Shown here: in pieces, positions 26,308-32,782 of the stretch | Numbering within the stretch: position 1 is the stretch's first letter | Layout of the letters: every line of letters begins with the position of its first letter | Program-made: the position numbers and the translations under genes | From: Thauera butanivorans NBRC 103042 | Lineage (GTDB): Bacteria > Pseudomonadota > Gammaproteobacteria > Burkholderiales > Rhodocyclaceae | DNA length: 64,000 bases | Direction: 5' to 3' | Assembly (NCBI RefSeq): GCF_001591165.1 | Contig: NZ_BCUG01000003.1 | Coordinates: 62,001 to 126,000, forward strand | Notes under the pieces: model-generated | What the model was told of the DNA's origin: nothing | What the model saw: only the letters and a program-made list of their open reading frames with translations | The model's database searches: none

Positions 26308-27399
26308 ATGGCCAAGCACCGCCACCGCCGCCACGGCCCCCGCAGCAACACATACGCCGCCCAGGCCGCCACCGCGCCGAGTCTGGCCAGCCCACCCGCA
26401 CGCGCCGAGGCCTTCACCTTCGGCGACCCCGTCGCGGTGCTCGACCGCCGCGAGCTGCTGGACTACATCGAATGCTGGGAGGTCAACGGCAAATACTACG
26501 AGCCGCCCCTGAGCTGGGACGGCCTGGCCAAGAGCTTCCGCGCCGCCGTCCATCACAGCAGCCCCATCTACCTGAAGCGCAACATCCTGGTGGCCACCTA
26601 CCGCCCGCACCCGCTGCTGAGCCGGCAGGACTTTGCCGCCCTGGTGCTGGACTTCCAGATCTTCGGCAATGCCTACCTAGAACGCATCGGCAGCCGCACC
26701 GGCAAGGCGCTGGCCCTGCGCCACGCGCTGGCCAAATACATGCGCCGGGGCATCCAGCCCGGCCGCTACTGGTGGGTGCGCGGCTGGAAGGACGAACACG
26801 AATTCGCCCCCGGCAGCGTGCTGCACCTGCGCGAACCCGACATCAACCAAGAAATCTACGGCCTGCCGGAATACCTGGCCGCGCTCAACTCCACCTGGCT
26901 CAACGAATCCGCCACCCTGTTCCGCCGGCGCTACTACAAGAACGGCAGCCACGCCGGCTTCATCTTCTACATGACGGACGCCGCGCAGAACCAGACCGAC
27001 GTCGACAACCTGCGCGAGGCCATGAAGAACGCCAAGGGGCCGGGTAACTTCCGCAACCTGTTCATGTACGCCCCCAACGGCAAGAAGGACGGCATCCAGA
27101 TCATCCCGGTGGCCGAGGTCGCCGCGAAAGATGAATTCTGGAACATCAAGAACGTCACCCGCGATGACCAGCTCGCCGCCCACCGCGTGCCGCCCCAGTT
27201 GCTCGGCATCATGCCCAACAACACCAGCGGCTTCGGCGACGTGGGCAAAGCCGCCGCCGTGATGGCCTACAACGAGATCGGGCCGCTGCAGGCGCGGTTC
27301 AAGGAAATCAACGACTGGATGGGCGAAGAGGTCGTGCGCTTTGCGCCGTTCGAGATTCCGGGGCTGGATGGGGCGCCAAGTCCGGAGCCGATCCGATGA
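26308..27399 (+). CDS. Q: Portal protein (P2 gpQ-like)
   Basis: 363 residues, Phage_portal / gpQ family. Contains WDGLAKSFRAAVHHSSPIYL, FGNAYLERI and the highly conserved HRVPPQLLGIMPNNTSGFGD. Forms the dodecameric portal. A strong hairpin follows its stop directly, ending the rightward P-Q operon. Confidence 0.95.
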   Translation: MAKHRHRRHGPRSNTYAAQAATAPSLASPPARAEAFTFGDPVAVLDRRELLDYIECWEVNGKYYEPPLSWDGLAKSFRAAVHHSSPIYLKRNILVATYRPHPLLSRQDFAALVLDFQIFGNAYLERIGSRTGKALALRHALAKYMRRGIQPGRYWWVRGWKDEHEFAPGSVLHLREPDINQEIYGLPEYLAALNSTWLNESATLFRRRYYKNGSHAGFIFYMTDAAQNQTDVDNLREAMKNAKGPGNFRNLFMYAPNGKKDGIQIIPVAEVAAKDEFWNIKNVTRDDQLAAHRVPPQLLGIMPNNTSGFGDVGKAAAVMAYNEIGPLQARFKEINDWMGEEVVRFAPFEIPGLDGAPSPEPIR

Positions 27400-27401
27400 A
27401 C

Positions 27402-27440
27402 AAAAATGCTTACTTTTGGCTTGCCCAAGTAAGCATTTTT
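27402..27440 (+). terminator. Terminator after Q
   Basis: Perfect 14-bp stem AAAAATGCTTACTT / AAGTAAGCATTTTT (27402-27415 and 27427-27440) with an 11-nt loop and a T-run at the 3' side. It ends the P-Q transcript and insulates hicA, whose start is 38 bp on. It works structurally in both directions. Confidence 0.75.
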
Positions 27441-27478
27441 GTTTATATTACATCCATCGGAACGACACAGGAGATGCG

Positions 27479-27655
27479 GTGAAGCAAAGCGAGTTCGTCC
27501 GGTGGCTCGCTGCTCAAGGGGCAACCTTCAAGGACGGCAGCAAGCACCTGAAGGTATTCCTGAACGGCAAGCTGACACACCTACCACGCCACCCTTCGGC
27601 CGAACTGAAAACCGGATTGGTCGAAGGCGTAAAAAAGCAGCTTGGTCTCAAATAA
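27479..27655 (+). CDS. hicA: HicA toxin (mRNA interferase)
   Basis: 58 residues with a double-stranded-RNA-binding-like fold. The catalytic His lies in DGSKHLKV (His23), followed by LTHLPRHPSAELKTGLV, matching HicA. The GTG at 27479 is preceded by AGGAG at 27469, a good spacing. HicA cleaves mRNA and is neutralised by HicB. The 90-nt gap to hicB is wider than usual. Confidence 0.88.
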   Translation: MKQSEFVRWLAAQGATFKDGSKHLKVFLNGKLTHLPRHPSAELKTGLVEGVKKQLGLK

Positions 27656-27745
27656 AGGTCCGCCCCGCAAGGGGCTGGACAATGCCGCATCTACCTGAAG
27701 CATTACTTTTAGTCTCAGCACGAGCAGAAATAAGTAGGAGCCGCC

Positions 27746-28162
27746 ATGTTCTACCCTGCCCAGTTTGAAGAAGCCCCGGAAGGTGGCTTCGTCGTCACCT
27801 TCCGCGACATCCCTGAAGCCATCACCCAGGGCGATACCGAAGCCGAAGCCATGGAGATGGCCGAAGATGCGCTTCTGTCCTCGATCGAGTTCTATCTTGA
27901 AGAACGCCGTCAGGTTCCCGCGCCGTCTGTAGCGAAGGCTGGCGATCGCCCGGTACACTTGCCAGCCAGTGCCGCAGCAAAGGTGCTGCTGCTCAACGAG
28001 CAGATCGCCCAGGGCGTGAGCAATGCCGAACTGGCTCGACGGCTGGGTACCCGGCCGCAGGAAATTCAGCGCATCACCAACCTTTCACACGCCACCAAGA
28101 TCGATACCATCGATCGAGCACTACGAGCATTGGGGCGCGAACTCACGCTGGTGGCGCATTAA
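27746..28162 (+). CDS. hicB: HicB antitoxin
   Basis: 138 residues: partially degraded RNase H-like domain (FYPAQFEEAPEGGFVVTFRD, ITQGDTEAEAMEMAEDAL), then a C-terminal HTH (VSNAELARRLGTRPQEIQRI) that should bind the hicAB operator. RBS TAGGAG upstream. Followed by a strong bidirectional terminator. Likely maintains the prophage or acts in phage defence. Confidence 0.9.
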   Translation: MFYPAQFEEAPEGGFVVTFRDIPEAITQGDTEAEAMEMAEDALLSSIEFYLEERRQVPAPSVAKAGDRPVHLPASAAAKVLLLNEQIAQGVSNAELARRLGTRPQEIQRITNLSHATKIDTIDRALRALGRELTLVAH

Positions 28163-28164
28163 GG

Positions 28165-28193
28165 AAAAAGCCCGGTTTCTCGCCGGGCTTTTT
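28165..28193. terminator. Bidirectional terminator between hicB and the minus-strand cargo
   Basis: AAAAAGCCCGG stem with CCGGGCTTTTT (28165-28175 and 28183-28193), 7-nt loop. A/T runs on both sides allow use by hicB (plus) and by the membrane gene ending at 28193 (minus). Confidence 0.85.
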
Positions 28194-28624
28194 CATTCTG
28201 GAGATATATTGGAAAGCACCAACCAGAAACGCCATGCAATATCAACAAGCAATAGCGTCGAAAAAATAAAGCAAGAGAGCGTCAGGAGCGCAACCCAATC
28301 GAACCATGCTCCTTTCAGTACAACCCCGCCAACAGCCAATGCCATGGATACACCATAGGCCGATGCATTCCAGAACAAACGCCGAAGAAGAACGCGATAA
28401 TGGCCAGTGCGTTGCATGTTGCGCAACAGACGGTGCCCCGAAATAGACGCCAGTATCGACATCGCGGCAATCAGAAAACCTAGCATCGTTGCCGAAATTT
28501 GAGCGCCAATTCCTACAGCAGATCGGACCTCCGACTCTGGTAGAAACGTCAATAGCTGACCAGAGGCAACCCATAACGTGATAGCCACCGACAGCAACAA
28601 GCTCAACCTAGTCCAGTACCTCAT
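28193..28624 (-). CDS. Four-TM small membrane protein, partner of the 296-aa protein
   Basis: 143 residues with four predicted TM helices (about 6-28, 38-60, 86-106, 108-130) and a basic cytoplasmic loop between TM2 and TM3 (RLLRNMQRTGHYRVLLRR). Its ATG lies inside the 3' end of the upstream gene (17-nt overlap), so the two are translationally coupled. No family recognised. A cytosolic sensor plus membrane effector pair in a prophage cargo locus suggests anti-phage or superinfection exclusion activity, but this is inference. Confidence 0.75.
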   Translation of the reverse strand: MRYWTRLSLLLSVAITLWVASGQLLTFLPESEVRSAVGIGAQISATMLGFLIAAMSILASISGHRLLRNMQRTGHYRVLLRRLFWNASAYGVSMALAVGGVVLKGAWFDWVALLTLSCFIFSTLLLVDIAWRFWLVLSNISPE

Positions 28625-29498
28625 TCTTCGCCCCGAAGTAGGCGTCCAGCATCGGTTGTGCCTTATGCTTGGCCACCTTGATTCCATCATGCACTGCATC
28701 AGAGGTAATCCGGCCATCAACGGGGAGCACTGTAATCCGCTGGGTCACACGCTCGGCCATCAGGTCGATAGCTTCCTCCATGTCGGACATCTTAACTTTA
28801 AGCTTCTTGGTCAGGGGCGACGACAAGAGCCGCTTGATGTGTTGCCTCACATCCGACAACAAGCCACGGCCATGAGCACGTGTAAGTATCTTTGCCTCAA
28901 ACGACGTAGCCCCTGATGAATTCATATACTCGAATCCCTTCTGTGTCCAGGTGTCTTCAGGGTCTGGGGCCATCCGCCGGCTTCGCGGCTTCGCAATTCG
29001 GAAATCTACCGCTTTTATCACCCCTCCGGACATTAGAGCCTGATACGCATCCACGTTCAGGATTTCATCAAAATGCACAACATCATCGGCACCAAAAAGC
29101 AGGGTTAGATAATTCGCCATCGCTGATATATGAGTGCCTTCGAGCGCCGCTTGGTATGCAATGATCTCGACATCATCCCTATCCTTGTACAGAATGAAAT
29201 GATTCTTCTCGATCAAGGCATTTTCACCAAGATCAACGACGGTTTCTATCGGGTTTGCTGGTGAGCCAGAAAGAAAATCGTCATCACGAAAGCGGGCCAC
29301 ATAACCCTTTACAGCGTTCCCTCCGTCGATGGATGCAAGGCCCCGAACCTGAACATGTCGTTCGCCAATGGTAATGGCCTGTGTCATGCAGTGTTCACTC
29401 ATGAGTGAAAGTAGCTTGTCACATATAGACAGGCGGCTTCCATCAGATCCGAAGTTAGCCAGATAGAAGCCAATTCGATAATTTTTGCTCTTTGCCAA
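28608..29498 (-). CDS. Uncharacterised 296-aa cytosolic protein of a two-gene cargo module
   Basis: Soluble alpha/beta protein. An N-terminal part (VQVRGLASIDGGNAVKGYVARF, then ENALIEKNHFILYKDRDDVEI) has the feel of a phage-associated DUF domain. The C-terminal region is charged and helical (DVRQHIKRLLSSPLTKKLK). The start is a TTG at 29498 with AGGGAG-rich RBS. It overlaps the 4-TM gene. KwaB-like (DUF4868) or DUF4747-like relations came to mind from general pattern only and are not established. Confidence 0.75.
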   Translation of the reverse strand: MAKSKNYRIGFYLANFGSDGSRLSICDKLLSLMSEHCMTQAITIGERHVQVRGLASIDGGNAVKGYVARFRDDDFLSGSPANPIETVVDLGENALIEKNHFILYKDRDDVEIIAYQAALEGTHISAMANYLTLLFGADDVVHFDEILNVDAYQALMSGGVIKAVDFRIAKPRSRRMAPDPEDTWTQKGFEYMNSSGATSFEAKILTRAHGRGLLSDVRQHIKRLLSSPLTKKLKVKMSDMEEAIDLMAERVTQRITVLPVDGRITSDAVHDGIKVAKHKAQPMLDAYFGAKNEVLD

Positions 29499-29510
29499 AC
29501 CCCTCTCCCT

Positions 29511-29729
29511 TCACTTCGATTTTCTTGTCGATTTACCGCCGCCCGCACTCCCATATATCGCGGGATTGCAAATCTTTTTCGAACCGCTCACCCGTCCATC
29601 GTTGCAGATGAATTTATCGCCCGCGCAGTGAGAGACGCCGCCCGCGCCACGGTCGCAGGGCTTGCGGCCGTTGGCGGATGCTGAGAGAGGCAGTGCGATC
29701 AACACGCACAGCAGCATAAAAAGGCGCAT
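29511..29729 (-). CDS. Small secreted Cys-rich protein
   Basis: 72 residues. Signal peptide MRLFMLLCVLIALPLSASA, then a mature part with four Cys (CDRGAGGVSHCAGDKFICND, SKKIC) and a basic tail. The ATG shares one base with the stop of the upstream zinc-ribbon gene (TGATG). Likely two disulfides in the periplasm. Function unknown. Confidence 0.7.
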   Translation of the reverse strand: MRLFMLLCVLIALPLSASANGRKPCDRGAGGVSHCAGDKFICNDGRVSGSKKICNPAIYGSAGGGKSTRKSK

Positions 29730-30244
29730 CACAAACGCCCCGGCTGTGCCCGCACCTCTATAGGTTTCCCTGTGCCGGCATCGTAGTCGCACTCATAGAT
29801 ATGGTTCTGCCAAGCCCCAAAACCATTCTGAAATTGTATTTTGTCGCCAATGTAGGTAAGCGCGCCTGCCCCTTGATCAAGCCAACGGAAACGGCTCATC
29901 TTCGGCTCCAGTACACCGTCCGTCCATTTATGATCGAACTTACCAAGTTTCTCGATATGAGACGCGCAGCGAATAGATGCACCGACTAGGTGGCGATCCC
30001 CCCAGCACTGCAATGTTTTTTTGCACTCTTCATCGGAAATCTTTTGCTCAGGTGGCGGTGACGGCTTATCCGCGCTCTCCCCTCCCAAAAGAGCTGCACA
30101 ACCGCCAATGATGGCAACCAGCAGCGCCAGCCCTCCCAACATCGAGCCGGCCGAATGCGCCGGGTTGCTCACCCCGCAATGCGGACATGTCTTCGCGCTG
30201 GTTGAAACTTCCTTCTTGCATTCCTTACACGGTTTCAGTGCCAC
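29729..30244 (-). CDS. Zinc-ribbon, single-TM protein with periplasmic domain
   Basis: 171 residues. N-terminal zinc ribbon with C6-x2-C9 and C20-x2-C23 (CKEC, CPHC), TM helix about 33-52, then an extracytoplasmic domain of ~115 residues with four further Cys. Coupled to the small secreted protein by TGATG. Such two-gene envelope pairs are common accessory cargo; function unknown. A 19-bp imperfect palindrome (30267-30285) lies just upstream. Confidence 0.75.
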   Translation of the reverse strand: MALKPCKECKKEVSTSAKTCPHCGVSNPAHSAGSMLGGLALLVAIIGGCAALLGGESADKPSPPPEQKISDEECKKTLQCWGDRHLVGASIRCASHIEKLGKFDHKWTDGVLEPKMSRFRWLDQGAGALTYIGDKIQFQNGFGAWQNHIYECDYDAGTGKPIEVRAQPGRL

Positions 30245-30266
30245 GTTATCCCCCGCTTCTTTTCTT

Positions 30267-30285
30267 GTGTTCCGTAACGTAACAC
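30267..30285. promoter_or_regulatory. Palindrome upstream of the zinc-ribbon gene
   Basis: GTGTTCCGTAACGTAACAC, with GTGTT/AACAC outer arms, 23 bp before the ATG at 30244. Possible operator. It contains GTAAC cores like those at 2079-2093, which may be coincidence. Confidence 0.3.
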
Positions 30286-30353
30286 TATGGCAAGCACTCA
30301 GAAGGGGGTGTGACTCATCTCACATCGCCGTCATAAATCCACGGTGGAGGCTG

Positions 30354-30764
30354 TCATTCCCCAGTTTCACTCCCGGTTTTCTTCAAGGCCTCGGCTTGTT
30401 GCGCAAACGCAGTGCCAACCTCCCGTAAACTGGTCTGTCCGGAGGGCGTGGCGTGCCGGTAGTTATCGAGAAGGGCGGATTCATCTGGCGCGAGGAGGAC
30501 AGGCCGCTGCCCTGTCAGAATGTATGTCACGTCCGCCCCAATTGAAGCGATCTTCCACAGTTGCTTCGCGTTCAACTGAGCGCCCTTACCTGTTTCCATC
30601 GCCCGGACACGAAGCCGCCCAACGCTGAGCAGTCGGGCCAGGTCCATCTCTGTGTAGCCGCGCTTGATCCGCTCCTGCCGTAACCGAGCCCCCGGTTCGC
30701 TTTCGTGGCAATCAAGATCGATCTCTTCATCAGGAACGGGGGCGTTCCAATCGTCCAAGATCAC
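30354..30764 (-). CDS. XRE-family phage repressor, second of a tandem pair
   Basis: 136 residues. HTH about residues 25-60 (TEMDLARLLSVGRLRVRAME), then TYILTGQRPVLLAPDESALLDNYRHA. The C-terminal half matches its neighbour at 30761-31105 closely (YILTGQR, LAPDE, ALLDNYRH), so the two are paralogues. It has no LexA/CI-type peptidase domain, so inactivation is probably by an antirepressor rather than by self-cleavage. ATGA overlap with the upstream copy. Confidence 0.82.
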   Translation of the reverse strand: MILDDWNAPVPDEEIDLDCHESEPGARLRQERIKRGYTEMDLARLLSVGRLRVRAMETGKGAQLNAKQLWKIASIGADVTYILTGQRPVLLAPDESALLDNYRHATPSGQTSLREVGTAFAQQAEALKKTGSETGE

Positions 30765-31105
30765 TTCGCCTTCTGCTCTTCACCGTCGCGATGCGGAAGG
30801 CGGCGCGCAAGAGCGGCACTTGTAGTCTGCAGTGCTAATTTCCCGTCAGACTGGGTATGTCGATAGTTGTCCAGCAGCGCCGCTTCGTCGGGCGCCAACT
30901 CACCCACCGTGCGCTGTCCGGTGAGGATATACAGAACGTCCGCACCCAGCGCCGCAAACATCGCCAAGTAGTCCGCTCCCGGTGTGCTCTCGCCCTTCTC
31001 ATACTTCCTCTGGCTTTGCGGGGTCACCCCAAGCGCATCCTGAGTAAGCCCAAGACGCTCCCTTTCCTCGCGCAGCCGCGTGCCAATCAGAAATCTTTCG
31101 TTCAT
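30761..31105 (-). CDS. XRE-family phage repressor, promoter-proximal of the pair
   Basis: 114 residues. Clear HTH (LGLTQDALGVTPQSQRKYEKG is its core, about 18-40), then VLYILTGQRTVGELAPDEAALLDNYRHTQ. Divergent from the early operon and separated from it by about 70 bp that hold a promoter and a palindromic operator. It most probably is the lysogeny repressor. Confidence 0.85.
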   Translation of the reverse strand: MNERFLIGTRLREERERLGLTQDALGVTPQSQRKYEKGESTPGADYLAMFAALGADVLYILTGQRTVGELAPDEAALLDNYRHTQSDGKLALQTTSAALARRLPHRDGEEQKAK

Positions 31106-31111
31106 TTATCG

Positions 31112-31140
31112 TTGACAACAGAAAGAAATATTTCTATTGT
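31112..31140 (+). promoter_or_regulatory. Early rightward promoter overlapped by palindromic operator
   Basis: TTGACA (31112-31117), 17-bp spacer, TATTGT (31135-31140). The inverted repeat ACAACAGAAA / TTTCTATTGT spans 31115-31140 (9 of 10 bp matching), covering the spacer and both hexamers. A bound repressor would block RNA polymerase, the classic arrangement for a lysogeny switch. Confidence 0.7.
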
Positions 31141-31174
31141 TCGCTCATCATCTATCTGTTTCTCATCGTACAAC

Positions 31175-31423
31175 ATGACTCCCGCCTCCATTGCCTTCCG
31201 CTCTGGCGCTCCGCGCAGCCGTTCCCCCAACGGCGTAGATCAGCAGCGCCGCGTCAACATCGCCTTCATGGCCGACGAACGCGACCTGCTGGGCGAGATC
31301 GCCCGCATCGAAAACCGCACCGCCAGCGCCGCCGCCCGGCATCTGCTGATCCTCGGGGCGCGGGCGGCCTACCCCGAACTGGTCGAGCAGTTCATCCAAC
31401 CTGCAACCGCAAAGGAGGCGTGA
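31175..31423 (+). CDS. Ribbon-helix-helix-like early regulator
   Basis: 82 residues. RRVNIAFMADERDLLGEIAR followed by a second helix (ASAAARHLLILGARAAY) fits a beta-helix-helix Arc/CopG fold. First gene after the early promoter, where a Cro-like regulator is expected. Family assignment is from pattern only. Confidence 0.7.
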   Translation: MTPASIAFRSGAPRSRSPNGVDQQRRVNIAFMADERDLLGEIARIENRTASAAARHLLILGARAAYPELVEQFIQPATAKEA

Positions 31424-31426
31424 GCC

Positions 31427-31981
31427 ATGAAGCACATCGCCATCTCCATCGAATACGCCGGCCTGACGCTGCCGGTGGTGAAGAACGAACAGGGCACCGA
31501 AGTGGTGCCGCTGAAGCCGATCGCCGAGCTTTTCGGCCTTGAATGGGTGCGCCAGCACAAGCGCCTTCAAGAAGACTGGACGGCTGAGTTTCTGGGGGTC
31601 TGCGTAGTACATATGTACTACGCAGGTGACCAGAAACGGCAAATGGTCTGCGTCCGCCTCGACCGCGTTGCCGCCTACCTGATGAGCCTCAACCCGGCCA
31701 AGATTCGCGCCGCCGGCAACGAATCCGGCGCCGCCTTCCTGCAGGCCAAGCTCACCGAATGGGCCGACGCCCTGCACGACTACGAGACCTTCGGCAGCGC
31801 CCACAACCCGCGCCATGCCGATGCCCTGCTGGCGCTGCGCCGGGCCAATGCCATTGCCAATGTCGCCAAGATCAGGGATGCCGATCTGCGCAAGCTGGCG
31901 CTGGCCGAGCTGGGCATCGACCTGGCCGCATCCACGCCCGCCGCGGCGGACGCCCACCCCGATCTGTTTGCCGGCGAGTGA
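31427..31981 (+). CDS. Phage antirepressor, P22_AR_N-type
   Basis: 184 residues. EVVPLKPIAELFGLEWVRQH is the P22 antirepressor N-terminal signature; the C-terminal part is helical. It may inactivate the two repressors. It starts 3 bp after the RHH gene and is preceded by a GGAGG. Confidence 0.83.
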   Translation: MKHIAISIEYAGLTLPVVKNEQGTEVVPLKPIAELFGLEWVRQHKRLQEDWTAEFLGVCVVHMYYAGDQKRQMVCVRLDRVAAYLMSLNPAKIRAAGNESGAAFLQAKLTEWADALHDYETFGSAHNPRHADALLALRRANAIANVAKIRDADLRKLALAELGIDLAASTPAAADAHPDLFAGE

Positions 31982-31985
31982 TCGC

Positions 31986-32072
31986 ATGTCTGCCACGCCT
32001 CTTGTTGTCGATGTTCCCCATGCTGCCGATCCCACCGCACAACAGCACTCAACTTCGGTTGATCACGCTTGA
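31986..32072 (+). CDS. Possible 28-residue ORF
   Basis: ATG at 31986 to TGA at 32070-32072, encoding MSATPLVVDVPHAADPTAQQ and eight more residues. It fills the only gap between the antirepressor and CII-like genes. No RBS stands out, so it is doubtful. Confidence 0.25.
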   Translation: MSATPLVVDVPHAADPTAQQHSTSVDHA

Positions 32073-32082
32073 GGGCCGCGTC

Positions 32083-32370
32083 ATGAGCAAACCCCTCCCC
32101 CGCATCGAACAGGCCCTGCGCGCCGCACTCAGCGGCCCGGCGCGGCACGACGTGCAGCAGACCGTGGGCTGGGACGATTCGCAAGTCAGCCGCTTTCTGT
32201 CCGGCGGCCAGGGCATCGTCATCGACAAGCTCGATGCCCTGGTGGGCGCGGTCGGCTTCGTGCTGGTAACGCGCCGCTATCTGGATGCCGTTGCCACGCT
32301 GGGCGAGGTGGGCATGCACTGTGAATGCGCGCGGCAGGGGATGGGCGAATGCGGGCAGGTGCGGCGATGA
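32083..32370 (+). CDS. Phage CII-like regulatory protein
   Basis: 95 residues. IEQALRAALSGPARHDVQQT and VGWDDSQVSRFLSGGQGIVI with a following helix (LDALVGAVGFVLV) match the HTH of the lambda CII family. It probably activates or represses early/lysogenic transcription. The stop overlaps the next ATG (ATGA). Confidence 0.75.
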   Translation: MSKPLPRIEQALRAALSGPARHDVQQTVGWDDSQVSRFLSGGQGIVIDKLDALVGAVGFVLVTRRYLDAVATLGEVGMHCECARQGMGECGQVRR

Positions 32371-32690
32371 GCACGCCAGTGCCTGCAAACACCACCACGC
32401 GCCAGCTGCCGCTGGGGGTCGCATTGACATGCCCGCACTGCGGTTCCCGTGCGCACATCCGCACCAGCAAGCTGGTGACGGAGATCTACCGCGACGCCTG
32501 GGCGCTGTGCACGTGCTGCGGCTTCAAGGGCCGCGCCCACGTGGCGTGGGACGCGGAGGTGAACCCCAGCCTGATGCCCAACGCCAGGGTGTCGCTGCCC
32601 CGCATCGAATACCGCGAGGCCATCGAGCAGTTTTTCGCCGACACGCAGGACGGCAAGCCACAGCAGGACCTCTTCCTCAGCTCTGGCTGA
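32367..32690 (+). CDS. Ogr/Delta-type zinc-binding late transcription activator
   Basis: 107 residues. CPHCGSRAHIRTSKLVTEIY and CTCCGFKG...V show the Ogr zinc finger (CPxC, then A-x2-RTS, then CxxC). P2 Ogr and P4 Delta bind TGT-N12-ACA sites and recruit RNA polymerase through alpha. Its position in the early operon, not next to D, is unlike P2. The likely targets are the elements at 9819, 18200 and 24452. Confidence 0.85.
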   Translation: MSTPVPANTTTRQLPLGVALTCPHCGSRAHIRTSKLVTEIYRDAWALCTCCGFKGRAHVAWDAEVNPSLMPNARVSLPRIEYREAIEQFFADTQDGKPQQDLFLSSG

Positions 32691-32782
32691 TGCCCGGCTT
32701 CTAGCCAGCCTCCCCACAACCCACGCATTCCCGCCTTCGTGCCTGGTTTCAGGCGCGAGGGAATTCCTTTGCCCGACGCCCC

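Noticed and set aside
28193-29498. Firm naming of the two-gene module as Kiwa (kwaA/kwaB)
   Set aside because: Membrane plus cytosolic architecture fits, but the gene order is reversed and I cannot show a DUF4868 motif; kept as unassigned.
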